From the NCBI GenBank assembly GCA_030762935.1, contig CM060883.1:32482501-32546500 (forward strand): a stretch of DNA of 64,000 bases. The letters are read 5' to 3'. Source of the DNA: Hymenopus coronatus (Eukaryota; Arthropoda; Insecta; Mantodea; Hymenopodidae). The position numbers were made by a program, and so were the translations under genes. Shown here one piece after another: positions 11,609 through 22,592 of the stretch (the first letter of the stretch is position 1; each line of letters starts with the position of its first letter). Below the pieces are notes generated by a model that worked only from the letters and a program-made list of their open reading frames with translations, was not told where the DNA came from and made no database searches.

Positions 11609-11633
11609 CTTCTTCTTCTTCTTCTTCTTCTTC
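11609..11633 (+). repeat. (CTT)8 microsatellite
   Basis: Uninterrupted CTT/TTC repeat just after the CA tract of the HP870 copy. Confidence 0.9.
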
Positions 11634-11799
11634 AGAAAATAAAACAGCATCGCGTTCAGAATTCGACACAGAATTGGTACTGTCATTAATCTATTAAGAT
11701 AGGTTCCATGTTATTCTTCAATACCGTTTCTATCTGTTAGTGTCAGCTTATCTGTTTTCATGTGTGTGTGTTGTATACGCATTCCTTTCAGGGTCCACG

Positions 11800-11965
11800 A
11801 GCTGGGAACAAACTATACCGTGGCAAAGGAAGGGAAGGGCCCACGTAAAATAAAAGGTGTGATAGCACGTGTAGATGTTGACGGGGTACGTTTGACTGTT
11901 GTTGCATTGACTTGGCTTTCTATTGAAAAAAATAACTTCAATATTAATAAAGGAAGTTTATATTT
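11800..11965 (+). repeat. R2 dispersed repeat, short copy
   Basis: GGGCCCACGTAAAATAAAAG followed by GTGTGATAGC and a GGGGTACGTTTGACTGTTG segment. It matches the middle of the R2 repeats at 39232 and 60900 (there GAGCCCAAGTAAAATAATCG). Confidence 0.6.
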
Positions 11966-12116
11966 TTCAACATAAACTGGCTGAAAATACTTGTATTTAT
12001 TATTTAAGGTGAGTGTAATTACAAACTTCCCATAAAAGCATTAAAATATTCTAAAAGTAATTCATAAAAAATAATTTTTGCGTATACGCAAAGCAGCGCA
12101 TTTAACGATTTATTCC

Positions 12117-12371
12117 AGCATCTTTCAAAGACGCAACACGAAGATTTTCAAGGAAATACCCCACCCCCAAACTAACCTTTACATGGAAAAATGTTTGACA
12201 ATGTGGATTTTCTCTAAAGGTTATAATTAAAATAACATATATATAAGAGATAATTAAATGTATATATTGAATTTTCCAGGAATAGTCTCTAAACTCCTCT
12301 ACATTCTGAATAACTTTTGTCTAACGGTAGTAAATTGTGAGAGATTGACAAAGAGTTACTACATAAAAAAA
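12117..12371 (-). mobile_element. HP870 fragment
   Basis: CAGCATCTTTCAAAGACGCA to GTTACTACATAAAAAAA. The copy stops at the A-tract after ACTACA, where a plus-strand element starts. The same position is used at 14612. Confidence 0.75.
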
Positions 12372-12565
12372 TCTGTGTTCCTTCCATTCACATTACTTTC
12401 TCTACATCACAGTATCAAATTATTGTTAAAAATCTTTGTCTTCTATCTACTTCATGCTAATCGAAATAAACATTAGCAGAAATGCTTTCTTGTAAGTAGA
12501 AGGGAAATCATGAAATACACTAGGCTAAAACGACAGTCAAGTGTTTTAAACTGTGGTTGCTATGG
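12372..12565 (+). mobile_element. HP870 5'-end fragment
   Basis: TCTGTGTTCCTTCCATTCAC to GGTTGCTATGG, the first ~195 bp of the element. It is cut by a SINE fragment. Confidence 0.72.
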
Positions 12566-12567
12566 TA

Positions 12568-12660
12568 TAGAAAAGTAAGCGGTCTTTCACGCCCAATACA
12601 GAATGGGACGACGAGAATCACAGGAGTTAAAGAGCGTCCATAAATAACATGCCATTTTGC
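12568..12660 (+). mobile_element. SINE family C, 3' fragment
   Basis: AAGTAAGCGGTCTTTCACGC to GTCCATAAATAACATGCCAT. Only the tail half of the SINE is present. Confidence 0.75.
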
Positions 12661-12930
12661 CCACGAAATTCAACATATACATTTTATTTGCATGTAAATA
12701 TTTTAACCTACGACATTTTAATCAAAATCGTTAAGAGATGTTTTTGAGAAAGTCAAACTTTTCTACAATTTTTCCATGTAAAGGGTAGTTTGTGGTGCGG
12801 GGATTTTTCTCAAAACCTTCGTGTCGCATCCCTGGAAGATACTAAACTTATATACCAAGTTTGGTATTTTATCGTGTTTGAGTTATCGAGGTCACAGACA
12901 CACGGACATACACGGGCGTTTTTCTAAAAA
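12661..12930 (+). mobile_element. HP870 middle/3' fragment, cut by a later copy
   Basis: AATTCAACATATACATTTTA to CACGGGCGTTTTTCTAAAAA. It stops at the internal A-run that follows the CA tract, exactly where the next copy begins. Confidence 0.75.
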
Positions 12931-13634
12931 TCTGATGATCACAAGACTTTCTTTACATCGCTGTAACAAATTATTGTTAAAATCCTATTGTTCTATCTAC
13001 TTTATACAATCGAGATAAACATTAGTAGAACATTTCTTAATTACTTGCTTCCTTAAGCAGAAGCAAAATAAGAGAATACACTAGGCTAAAACGGTAGTCA
13101 AATCTTTAAAAAGCTGGTTGCCATGTAGTTGAAATCCGTTTCTATCCGGTTCCATCTGACAAAGAATATCTCAAAAATGGCCAACTCCACGAAAAATACG
13201 TACATGACGTGATGTAAATTTTTTTCCGTAGTAAGTTTGACCATCTCTTGTGGTTTTCGAGTTACGCAAAATTCAGTAAAATTCATACAGATTAGCCTTC
13301 AGAGGCTATTCCCAGAAAATTCAAGATATACATTTTATTTGTCGTGTAAATATCTTACATCTTTAGAGCCATTTTTGAGAAAATCAAAATTTACGAACAT
13401 TTTTCTATGTAACTGGTAGTTTGGGATGGGGAGATTTTCCTCAAAATCTTCGTGTCGCATCTCTGAAAGACACGACTTATCGTGTTCACAGATACACACA
13501 GATCTTTTGTTCTAATTTTTTTTTTCAGTGGATCCTAAAGCATGTATTTTCGGTGGAATCTCGGTTCCGAATTTTTGGGTAGAATATAATACTCCCTCTA
13601 TACACTACGTATATAGTACGTGTAGGGAAACAAA
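12931..13634 (+). mobile_element. HP870 element with internal deletions
   Basis: Starts TCTGATGATCACAAGACTTT, ends with the hairpin ending GTGTAGGGAAACAAATA. About 700 bp, with losses in the 5' half and around the CA tract. Confidence 0.8.
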
Positions 13635-13692
13635 TAAGGGGGCCTCAACACATGTATTTCCGGGGAAATTTGGGATTCGAACTTTTGGGCGC
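13635..13692 (+). mobile_element. extra HP870 3'-end piece, stacked
   Basis: GGGGCCTCAACACATGTATT to CGAACTTTTGGGCG repeats the segment just upstream of the hairpin, directly after the hairpin of the preceding copy. Its own hairpin is missing. Confidence 0.6.
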
Positions 13693-14209
13693 CGTGCCAT
13701 GATACGAAAAGTAATAAACGCCTTTGGGAAGAGGTCATGTCAGTGTAACATTCGAGAGTTTTTCGCGTGGTGGATAATAATCGTTGATTCCCGGTGAAAG
13801 TTGTTGTCCCGAGCTCGTATCATTGAGCCCCAAATAAAATAGAATGTGGAATCCGGCTTTGTGGAGACAGACGTACTAGCCGCCGGAAGTGAGTATCGTG
13901 TGGCGCTAGTGCAGGCAGTCCTCGTATGAATGAAGTTGCCGGAAATGAGAGAGGAGGGTAAAAAGGGCTTCACTGCTGCCGAAAAACTCTCCCCGATGTT
14001 ATCAGCCCTCCTAACCACCTCATTATCCTACTACTCTCTTTTTACTATTATTATCATCTCCCCGCCAAGTGCTCTGTAGGCCAGACTTCAAGCACAAGTA
14101 TTAGTGGCGTTCAAATGCATACTAATACTGTCTGTCCGCTGCCAGAATACTCACATACTAATACATATATCAATATACTACGTCACTTAAAACCAGTTAT
14201 TACGTTCTT
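13693..14209. other. unassigned, moderately GC-rich
   Basis: Not part of any repeated family in this window. An open frame on the minus strand (13740-14018) has no recognisable domain and no splice context I can defend. Confidence 0.35.
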
Positions 14210-14612
14210 AGCCCGTATGTACAGTAGAGAAGGTATTGTATTCCACTCAAAAGTTGTATCTCGAGATATCACCGGAGTTCCGCTGGGCCTTTTTTGAAAA
14301 AAGTGTCTGTGTGTCCGTTAAAACCCAACTTGGTATTTAAGTTTAGTTTCTTCTAAGGATGCGACACGAACATCTTCAAGAAACTACCCTTTACATGGAT
14401 TTTTTTTTAATTTTAATTTTCTCAAAAATGGCTCTTACTATTTTCATTAAAATATCGTATATTAAAGACATTTACCTGACAAGTAAAATGTATATCTTGC
14501 ATTTTGTGGGAATATCCTCTGAAGACTACTTTATTCAGAATGAATTTTGCTGAATTTTGCACAATTGGTAAACCGTAAAAGATAGACAGAAACTTACTAC
14601 ATAAAAAAAAAA
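14210..14612 (-). mobile_element. HP870, left part of copy split by insertion
   Basis: GTACAGTAGAGAAGGTATTG to ACTACATAAAAAAAAA. The old minus copy continues at 15506 (TGTAAATCACGTTAAAACAC), so the intact order would be ACTACA-A(n)-TGTA. Confidence 0.85.
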
Positions 14613-15505
14613 TCTGACGTGTTACACTCACATGACTTTCTCTAGCTCTTCTACACACTTCTTACATAATATTATTCTTCTTTCTGCACCTTGCTATTGA
14701 GATAATCATTAGCAGAATATTCTTACTACTTAGTTCCTAATAAATAGGAAGAAAATAAGGGAATACACTAGGCTAAACCGATAGTCAAATGTTTTAAGAG
14801 CTGTCGTTATTCGATTGTCATTGCAAGTCGCTTCTTTTCTTGGTCAGGAGTAAAACAAAAGAAAACCAGACACTTCCGTCTGAGAAAATTATAAGTACTC
14901 ACAACTGAAACCAAAAACAAGGAATATCTCGGAAACGGTTACCTCCACAACAAAAATGCAAAGGACATAAATTGTGTATTTTGTTCAGATCAACATTTTC
15001 TATGTAGTAAGATTTTGTCTACCTCTTACCGTTTAGCAGCTAAGCAAAATTTAGCAAAATTCATCAGAATAAAGAGCTCCTCAGAGGCTATTCCCAGAAA
15101 ATATAAGATATATATTTTATTTGGTATGTAAATATCTTTAATATACGGGATTTTAGTCAAATCGTTAGAGCCATTTTTTAGAAAATTAAAATTTCCGGAA
15201 ATTTTTCCAAGTAAAGGGTAGTTGGGGCTGGGGGGATTTTCTTGAAAATCTTTGTGTCGCATCCTTGGAAGATACCAAAACCTAAATACCAAGTTTAGTA
15301 TTTAACGGTCTTTTCGTTTTTGAGCTATGCTGTCCACAGTCAGACACACAGACAGACAGACACACATACACACGGACCTTTTTCTGAAAATACTTTTTTG
15401 GGTTCAGGGGGTCCTAAAATATGTATTTCCGGTGAAATCTCGGTACCGAATTTTTGGGTGGAGTATAATACTTCCTCTATGTACATGTACATGTACAAGT
15501 AAAAA
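14613..15505 (+). mobile_element. HP870 element, full length, nested
   Basis: TCTGACGTGTTACACTCACA to ACATGTACAAGTAAAAA. About 893 bp. It is inserted in the opposite orientation into the A-tract of the older copy (14210-14612 plus 15506-15858). Confidence 0.9.
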
Positions 15506-15858
15506 TGTAAATCACGTTAAAACACACAATTTAGGCACACACGTTTTTTTGTTAACTGACAATTTCTAAGATATTCCTTGTTATTTGTTTCAGATTTAAA
15601 ATACTTAAAACTTTTTCTCATAATGAAGGTTGTAAACTCCTGGCCCAGCGTAGAAACAGATTTCAACCACATGGGCAATCAGGTTTTAAGAAATTTGATA
15701 ATTGCTTTAGTCTAATGTATTCCCTTATTTTCCTTCTACTTACAAGGAAACAAGTAATTAAGGCAATATCTGCTAATGTTTATATCGATTATAATACAGT
15801 AGATAGAAAAATATGTTACAGCCATATAGAGAAAGGCATGTGAATGAATCACATCAGA
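15506..15858 (-). mobile_element. HP870, right part of the split copy
   Basis: TGTAAATCACGTTAAAACAC to GAATCACATCAGA, the 5' half of the older element. Confidence 0.85.
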
Positions 15859-15914
15859 CTTTTGCTTTTTGATTCCAATTACACAGACATGTACACATTT
15901 ACAAACACACAAAC

Positions 15915-16005
15915 ACCCATGCCGAAGGCGGAACTCGAACCCACGATCCCGTGCGCCACGAAGCGAGTCACTTTAGCGAACGCGGCCGCGGGACCGGCCG
16001 ATAAT
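15915..16005 (-). mobile_element. tRNA-derived SINE head, unclassified
   Basis: On the minus strand: CGGCCGCGTTCGCTAAAGTG (A-box region) and GTGGGTTCGAGTTCCGCC (B box). It is GC-rich compared with the flanks. No body matching families A-E was seen. Confidence 0.55.
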
Positions 16006-16069
16006 AAATTATACCATTTATATTGCCATTTTCGTTTTTTGTGCTTTGCTGCCCACAGACACACACATG

Positions 16070-16726
16070 GACCACACTTGATATTTAAGTTTAGTATTTT
16101 CTAGGGATGCGACACAAAGATTTTGAGAAAAATCTCCCCAACCTAAACTATCCTTTACTTGAAAAAAAATGCGAATTCTTTGATTTTCTCAAAAATGACT
16201 AATGAATTTGATTAAAATATCGTATATTAAAGATATTTACCTGACAAGTAAAATGTATATCTTGAATTTACTGGGAATAGCCTCTGAAGACTGCGCTGAA
16301 TCAATTTTACGGATAATTTTTATAATTACTAAACCTTTTGAGATGGACAAAAACTTACCACACAAAAAATGTAGAGCACGTTAAAACATACAATTTATGT
16401 AATATACATTTTTTCGTGGAGTAAATCGCTTTTTAGATATTCCTTATTTTTTGGTTTCAGCTTTGAAAAGCTTATACTTTTCTCAAACAGGAATGTGTCA
16501 ATTTCTGTCCATACAAACAAAGGAACCTCAGTCACATAGCAACCAGCTTTTGACTATCACTTTAACCTATGGTACTCCCTTATTTCCCTTCTACTTACAA
16601 GGAAGCAGGTAATAAGACTATTTCTGCTAATTGTTTCTGGATTAGCATGAAGTCAGAAGTATAAGCTTTTTAACAATAATTTGTCGTATAGATGTAGAGA
16701 AAGTCATGTGAATAGAACACATAAGA
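16070..16726 (-). mobile_element. HP870 lacking 3' end
   Basis: CACACTTGATATTTAAGTTT to GAACACATAAGA. The 3' hairpin region is missing on the left. It is joined head to tail with the following minus copy. Confidence 0.8.
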
Positions 16727-17626
16727 TTTTTACTTTCTCTAGCCCCACATGTACAATGTACATAGGGATAGAGAAGTATTGTATTCCACCCAAAAATTCG
16801 ATACCGACATTTCACCGGAAATACATGTTTTAGGGCCCCCTGTATCCAAAAAAAAGCATTTTCAGAAAAAGGTCCGTATGTGTGTGTGCGTCAGTGTGTC
16901 CGTGTGTCTGTGAACACGATAACTCAAAAACGAAAAGTAGCTAAAATACCAAACTTTGTATTCAAGTTGAGTATCTTTCAAGGATGCGACACGAAGATTT
17001 TGAGAAAAATCCCCCCACCCCAAACTACCCTTTACATTGAACTTTTTTCGAAAATTTTGATTCACTTAAAAATGGTTCTAACGGTTTTGATTAAAATAGC
17101 ATATATTAAATATATTTACCTAACAAATAAAATGCATATCTTGAATTTTCTGGGAATAGCTTCTGAAGACCTGTTTATTCTAGATGAATTTTGCTTAATT
17201 TGACATAACTAGTAAACCGTAAGAGATAGACAAAAACTTACTATACAAAAATGTGGGTCTTGTTAAAATACACAAGTTATGTCACATACATTTTTCTCGT
17301 GGAGCTTACCATTTTCGAGGTATTATTAGTTTAAGTTGTGTAGTACTTATACTTTTCTCAGACGGGAATGTCCGTTTTTCTTTTGTTCTACTCCTGGCCA
17401 AGAAAAGCGATTTGTAATGACAATCGCATAACGACAGCTTTTAAAACATTTGGCTGTTGGTTTAGCCTAGTGTATTCCCTTATTTTCTTCCTACTTATAC
17501 GGAACTAAATAATAAGAACATTGTGCTAATGAGTACCACGATTAGCAAGGTGCAGAAAGAAGAAGAATCTTATGTATGAAGTTTGTAGAACAGTTAGAGA
17601 AGGTCATGTGAGTGTAGCCCATCAGA
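16727..17626 (-). mobile_element. HP870 element, full length
   Basis: TTTTTACTTTCTCTAGCCCC to GTAGCCCATCAGA. About 900 bp. A divergent subfamily: the hairpin reads GCCCCACATGTACAATGTAC and the 5' half has TTCTTTTGTTCTACTCCTGG, shared with the copies at 42406, 44779 and 26359. Confidence 0.88.
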
Positions 17627-18137
17627 TTTTTTGGTGTAGGTGTATAGGTACGATTTTGGTTGCGACATGTGTGTTGCGTCAGGAGGGACTAGAGTCCGTA
17701 TCCCCGAGTCGCGGCTCGTCAATAAATAATGCCACAATCTTGTTAAGAGCAGCAGAACAAGAACATAAAGCCTGTACAAGAAGCTGCAGCGGTGCTCGTA
17801 AACGTCACTTCATCTGCTTTGTAACGCACGTCCGGCTGTTGCCGCTCTCAGTAGATTTCCTACTCACTTTATATATTGTTGTTTCACTGCGGTCGCTCAG
17901 AACAGGCTTCATCAAGGTTCACCAACCTTCTGCAACATTGTTACAAACAAAGCAAAGCACTGTCTTAACACAGACGCGTAAAAACGAGAAATGCTTGGCT
18001 GTTAATCGGTCAGTGGCGTTTATTCTCCCATTGCCAGACTGTTTAAATGCGAGCAACACTCCTCTGGATCTTAAAAAAGAGCATCGCCACTCTGGAAGCT
18101 GATGAACTCCGGATTAATCGACGACGATATGCAGTCT
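17627..18137. other. unassigned GC-richer stretch with an open frame
   Basis: A 176-codon frame (17572-18102, plus) starts inside the adjacent HP870 5' end and runs through this stretch. It has no recognisable domain, a hydrophobic patch LLPLSVDFLLTLYIVV, and no codon-level sign of constraint that I can see. It contains a tRNA-like relic around 17690-17740 at best. Treated as non-coding until a homologue is shown. Confidence 0.35.
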
Positions 18138-18256
18138 TTATCACTTTCTCTATACGTGCTATGTATTGTATTGCACCCAAAAATTCAATACAGAGATTTC
18201 AACGGGAATACATGTTTTAGGACCTCCTGAATCCAAAAACAGCACTTTTAGAAAAA
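18138..18256 (-). mobile_element. HP870 3' end, left part of split copy
   Basis: ATCACTTTCTCTATACGTGC to AGCACTTTTAGAAAAA. The remainder of this copy resumes at 19171 on the far side of the nested element. Confidence 0.88.
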
Positions 18257-18939
18257 TCTGATGTGTACCATTCACATGACTTTCTCTACATCTCTGCAAC
18301 AAATTACTCTTAAAAAGGTTATACATATATTTACTTCATGTTAATCAGATTAAAATAGCAGAAATAGCCTTATTACTTGGTTCCTTGTTGCTATGTTTGC
18401 TTTGTTGCTTGCTGGTTGCTATGTCACTGAAGTTCCTTTGTATGGAAGCAGTTGACAAATTCCTATATGAGAAAAGTATAAGTCTTCATAGCACAAACCA
18501 AAAACAAGGAATGACTCAAAAACGATGACTCCGCGAAAAAAATGTATATAACATAAAGTGCGTGTTTTAATACGCTCTACATTTTTCGTGTAGTAAGTTT
18601 TTGTCCATCTCTTACGGTTTAGCAGTTATTCAAATTTCCGTAAAATTCATCCAGAATAAAGTAGTCGTCATAGGCTATTCCCAGAAAATTCAAGATATAC
18701 AATTTATTTGTCAGGTACATATCTTTAATATACAAAGTTTTAATGAAAATCGTTAGAGCCATTTTTAAGAAAATCAACATTTTCGAAAAAAGTTTAATGT
18801 AAATGGTAATTTGGGGTGGGGGGATTTTTTTTCAGAATTTTCGTGTCGCATCCCTGGAAGGTACTAAACTTAAATATCAAGTTTGGTATTTTACCGACTT
18901 TTCGTTTTTGAGTTATGTTCACAGACACACGGACACGGA

Positions 18940-19029
<90 letters not shown>

Positions 19030-19170
19030 CCATTTTGTGAAAATGCTTTTTTTGGATACAGGGGAACCTAAAACATATACTTCCGATGAAATTTCGGTAT
19101 CGAATTTTTGGGTGGAGTGCAATACCTTCTCTATACACTTTGTACATAGTACGCATAGAGAAAGTAAAAA
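18257..19170 (+). mobile_element. HP870 element, full length, nested
   Basis: TCTGATGTGTACCATTCACA to CGCATAGAGAAAGTAAAAA. About 914 bp, the longest copy because its microsatellite has expanded. It is inserted into the A-tract of the older minus copy. Confidence 0.92.
18938..19026 (+). repeat. (CT)n-(CA)n compound microsatellite
   Basis: About 60 bp of CT repeat (one TATCT interruption) followed by about 28 bp of CA repeat, expanded from the CA tract inside the HP870 copy. Confidence 0.95.
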
Positions 19171-19893
19171 TGTCCATGTGTATCTGTGGGCAGCATAGCT
19201 AAAAAATGAAAAGACCGTTAAAAACCAAACTTGGCATTTAAGATTGGTATCTTCCAAGGGTGCAACACGAAGATTTTCAAGAAAATCTACCCACCCTAAA
19301 CTACCAGTTACTTAGGAAAAATTTCGAAAATGTTGATTTCCTTAAAATGGGTCTAATGTTTTTGATGAAAAGCTCGTATATTTAAGATATTTACTTGATA
19401 ATTAAAATTTATATTTTGAATTTTCTGGGAATAGTCTCTGAAGACTACTTTATTCTGCACGAATTTTGCGGAATTTTGCATAACTGCTAAACCGTAAGAG
19501 ATAGACAAAAACTTACCACACGAAACATGTATAGCACGTTAAAACACACAATTTATGTTATACACACTTTTTTCATGGAGCTGGTCATTTCTAAGATATT
19601 CCTTGTTTTTAGTTTCAGCTTTGAAAAACATACTTTTCTCATACAGGAGTTTGTCAGCTCCTGTCCATGCTAACAAAGGAACTTCAGTCACATAGCAACC
19701 AGGCTTTGACTATCACTTAAACCTATGGTACTCCCTTATTTCGCTTTTAGTTGCAAGGAAGCAAGCATTAAGACTATTTCTGCTATTTTTTTTTTTTCTG
19801 AATTAGCATGAAGTATATAGAAGCATACGATTTCTAATAATAATTTGTTGCACAGATGTAGAGAACTCATGTGAATGGAACACATCAAATTTT
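19171..19893 (-). mobile_element. HP870, right part of split copy
   Basis: TGTCCATGTGTATCTGTGGG to GGAACACATCAAA. It joins 18138-18256 once the nested copy is removed. Confidence 0.88.
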
Positions 19894-19899
19894 TTTTCT

Positions 19900-20131
19900 A
19901 GCTTAACGTCCTTTAACCTGGTTGGTCATACCGGACGATGAATGAAATTTGAAATGATGCCCAAATGTTCTCGGGGTCCATGGAGCTTAAAGTTACTCGA
20001 TATTCGTCTTCTCGGGATAAGGGAAAGCCCCGAAAAAAACCTTATCAGGGTAACTCACCCTAAGCGAGATTCGAACTCACGACCTGTTGAATATTAAGCA
20101 GACACACTACCACACACTACTCAGGCGGGCT
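19900..20131 (-). mobile_element. tRNA-derived SINE, family D
   Basis: Minus-strand head GCCCGCCTGAGTAGTGTGTG, with the B box complement GAGATTCGAACTCACGACC. The body is shared with 6968 (AACCTTATC, GGGATAAGGGAAAGCCCCG, CCATGGAGCTTAAAGTTACT). GCTTAAC flanks both ends (19901 and 20129), but the left one is also part of the family's 3' end, so it is not counted as a target duplication. Confidence 0.82.
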
Positions 20132-20358
20132 TAACTAATATTGTTGGTCGTTTTGTTGAATATCACCTCAACATTAAGACGCACTAACAATGTGCTTTGC
20201 CTAAGCTTCCCGCTTCTGTGAGGACTCATTCTGTAACATTAAAAACACCACCGATGAAAAGACCAAATTTCCCCAAGACGTGAAATAGGACTAACCACAA
20301 TGGAGCAGTCAATTAAATGACATGCATGAGAAAAAAATATAATAATATTAATAATAAT

Positions 20359-20362
<4 letters not shown>

Positions 20363-20390
<28 letters not shown>
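20363..20390 (+). repeat. (AAT)n microsatellite, left of SINE
   Basis: Trinucleotide run directly before the SINE. A matching run follows the SINE at 20667-20690. Confidence 0.9.
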
Positions 20391-20392
<2 letters not shown>

Positions 20393-20666
20393 CTGCCTCC
20401 GTGGACGAGTGGTCAGCGAGCTCACTTCTCACCCGGAGGTCGCGGGTTCGATTTCCAGCTGGGGTGGGGAATTTTTCTTTAACCAGAATTATTCCCTATC
20501 CCCCATAGAGTCTGGAAGTATGAATGTGAGAGTGAATGTGCGTGTGTTTAGTAATATAAATTTTATTAACCTAATGTTCTCAACGTACATTTCACAAGTC
20601 AAAGTCCCCGATATGACCATTGAAGTTAAAGGGGGCTATACAAACGAAACAAAAACAACAAACAAA
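20391..20666 (+). mobile_element. tRNA-derived SINE, family B
   Basis: Head GACTGCCTCCGTGGACGAGT with A box TGGACGAGTGG and B box GGGTTCGATTTCC. The body has AACCAGAATTATTCCC and TTGAAGTTAAAGGGGGCTAT. The end, CAAACAAATAATAATAAT, grades into an AAT run, suggesting an AAT-type tail or insertion into an AAT tract. Confidence 0.8.
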
Positions 20667-20690
20667 TAATAATAATAATAATAATAATAA
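20667..20690 (+). repeat. (AAT)n microsatellite, right of SINE
   Basis: Eight AAT units following the SINE tail. Confidence 0.9.
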
Positions 20691-20794
20691 GAACAACCCT
20701 CCCTTGCTCCCGCCTTTTCTTCTGGATCTTCCTCTCTCCCCCCCAAACGCGTAAAAAGCGATTAAACCTTAGTCTTATTAGAGCTCGGTCACCG

Positions 20795-20935
20795 AGCCAG
20801 GTGCCTCAGGCGTGTCGTCTAGGACTGGCATTCGGGAGGTCCGGGATCTATCCCTGTTGACCGCGCACTCTGGTCCTGGGTTTTCCCGTGGTTTCCTGGG
20901 GCCACTTAGACGATTGCATGGAATTGAATATGTAT
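20795..20935 (+). mobile_element. tRNA-derived SINE-like sequence
   Basis: CACCGAGCCAGGTGCCTCAG is followed by a B-box-like GGTCCGGGATCTATCC and then TGGTCCTGGGTTTTCCCG, a layout like the other SINEs. Single copy in the window, so the family call is weak. Confidence 0.45.
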
Positions 20936-21540
20936 GGTTTTTGAAATTTTTAAATAATGTAATTATTTAATTTTAAAATTGTGGGATTGTGATATAATTG
21001 GAAGTAACTATAATTTAGAGAATTTTAAATGAATATAAATATAAAGTTAAAAAAATTATAATTAGGTATGTAAAATTTGTGATGTAATATATTTTTTTTT
21101 TTACTTTAAATCTTATGATAGTAAAATAGGATTTATATGTATAAAATTTAAGTAATAATATAAATATTATGAGATAAATTTTAATAAATAAAAACAATAA
21201 CAGTAATAAAACTATATACTAAAATTAAATAAAACAACATTATTAATATATATTGAAAATACGAAGTTAAAATAATATAAAGTAAATTGAAAATTATATC
21301 AAATTAAATATTAACACACAGTTTAATTGATAATATACCTATAATTTTAATTGGTATTTATAAAAATTTTAGGCTAAGTTAGGTTAACTTTATATCTGTA
21401 AATTTAAATAGTATGATTAAATTTGTAATTGGTGTAAGTAGTAATAAATATATAAAGTTTGTGATATTTTACCCTGGTTTAAGTAATTAGTCATCAGAGT
21501 TTAATATACAGATTTTATGTTATTTATTTTATGTCAACCA
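20936..21540. other. extremely AT-rich block
   Basis: About 600 bp of almost only A and T with very few C (for example ATAATTGGAAGTAACTATAA). It has sharp edges with the SINE-like sequence on the left and ordinary sequence on the right. No gene or repeat unit was found. Confidence 0.7.
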
Positions 21541-21639
21541 AGGTTCCTTTCCCATTCATTCCTTTACTTCATGTCCCTTCTTCATATTTCAGATAGGCAC
21601 AAGTGTGGCTTGAGGTTCTTCAGGTAAATGGCATGGTTG

Positions 21640-21970
21640 CTTGCCCCAAGTCTTCTCACTGGGGCCGTTGAAGACTATTAGGGACTTCCGTGCGTCTCTG
21701 CACTTGACTCTGTCGTTTCCTGTGTGCTGGTCTGTGGTTTCCCCTCCTCACTTCCCTTCCCCGGCTGCAATAGACCAGTACTTGGGGCCACAGTTGCCGA
21801 GGTGTGCCCCGATATTAACCTGCTCTAACTTCTAGAGCTCGATCCGGGGTCACAAAGTTGCCGATTGCGTTTCGGTGCACACGGAGTATAACTAAGACGC
21901 GAGGTGTCTACAGCCTGTTCCGAAAAGTGCTGCACAATGCCTGGCCTCGTTCAGTTCCTGCTAGTTTTCT
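21640..21970 (+). repeat. R3 dispersed repeat copy plus GC-rich lead-in
   Basis: TAGAGCTCGATCCGGGGTCA (about 21832) and CTCGTTCAGTTCCTGCTAG (about 21950) match the segment at 40963-41095 in the same orientation. The lead-in (21640-21830) has TTAGGGACTTCCGTGCGTCT, seen again near 23828. Confidence 0.65.
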
Positions 21971-22345
21971 TTTTTACTTTCTCCAGACGTACTATGTATA
22001 TAGAGTATAGAGAAGGTATTGCATTCCATCCAAAAATTCGATACCGAGATTTCATAGGAAATATACGTTTTGGGATTCCCTGTATCTAAAACATTTTTAG
22101 AAAAAGGTCCGTGTATATCCGTGTGTCTGAACACCACAGCTCAAAAACGAACAGTTGGTAAAACATCAAACTTGGTATTTAAGTTTAGTATCTTTCAAGA
22201 ATGCGACACGAAGATGTTCAAGAAAATTTCCCTATCACAAGCTATCCTTTACATAGAACATTTTTCGAAAATTTTGAATTTCTCAAAAATGGCTCTAATG
22301 ATTTTGATTAAAATATCTACCTTATATATGACAAAAGAAATGTAT
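21971..22345 (-). mobile_element. HP870, 3' part
   Basis: TTTTTTACTTTCTCCAGACG to TTTTGATTAAAATATCTACC, ending in TATA-rich sequence. The 5' half is missing. Confidence 0.78.
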
Positions 22346-22388
22346 ACAATATAATGTAGTTATATGTTATATAAATACCTTTGCCAAA

Positions 22389-22592
22389 ACCAATCTGTCT
22401 TTGTTTTTTACCTATGCTGTCCACAGACCCACACCCACAGACAGACAGACAGACATGGACCTGTTTCCGAAAATGCTATTTTTTGGGATTCAGTGGGTCC
22501 TAAAACATGCATTTCCATTGACATCGAATTTTTGGGTGCAATACAATACTTCTCTGTCCCATTGTACATTGTACATATGGGGCTAGAGAAAG
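22389..22592 (+). mobile_element. HP870 3' end
   Basis: TCTGTCTTTGTTTTTTACCT to GGGGCTAGAGAAAG, with ACAGACAGACAGACATGG in the microsatellite position. It ends against the LINE fragment. Confidence 0.75.

Noticed and set aside
17572..18102. 176-codon open frame, the longest in the window
   Set aside because: It begins inside an HP870 5' end and has no recognisable domain. A frame of this length is expected by chance in 64 kb when a GC-richer patch is present.
18257..19170. HP870 as a TIR transposon with ~120-bp inverted ends
   Set aside because: The inverted 3' piece to the left belongs to the older interrupted copy, whose remainder resumes at 19171. It is nesting, not a terminal inverted repeat.
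20936..21540. Nuclear mitochondrial insertion
   Set aside because: AT content fits, but no mitochondrial tRNA, rRNA or protein motif was seen.
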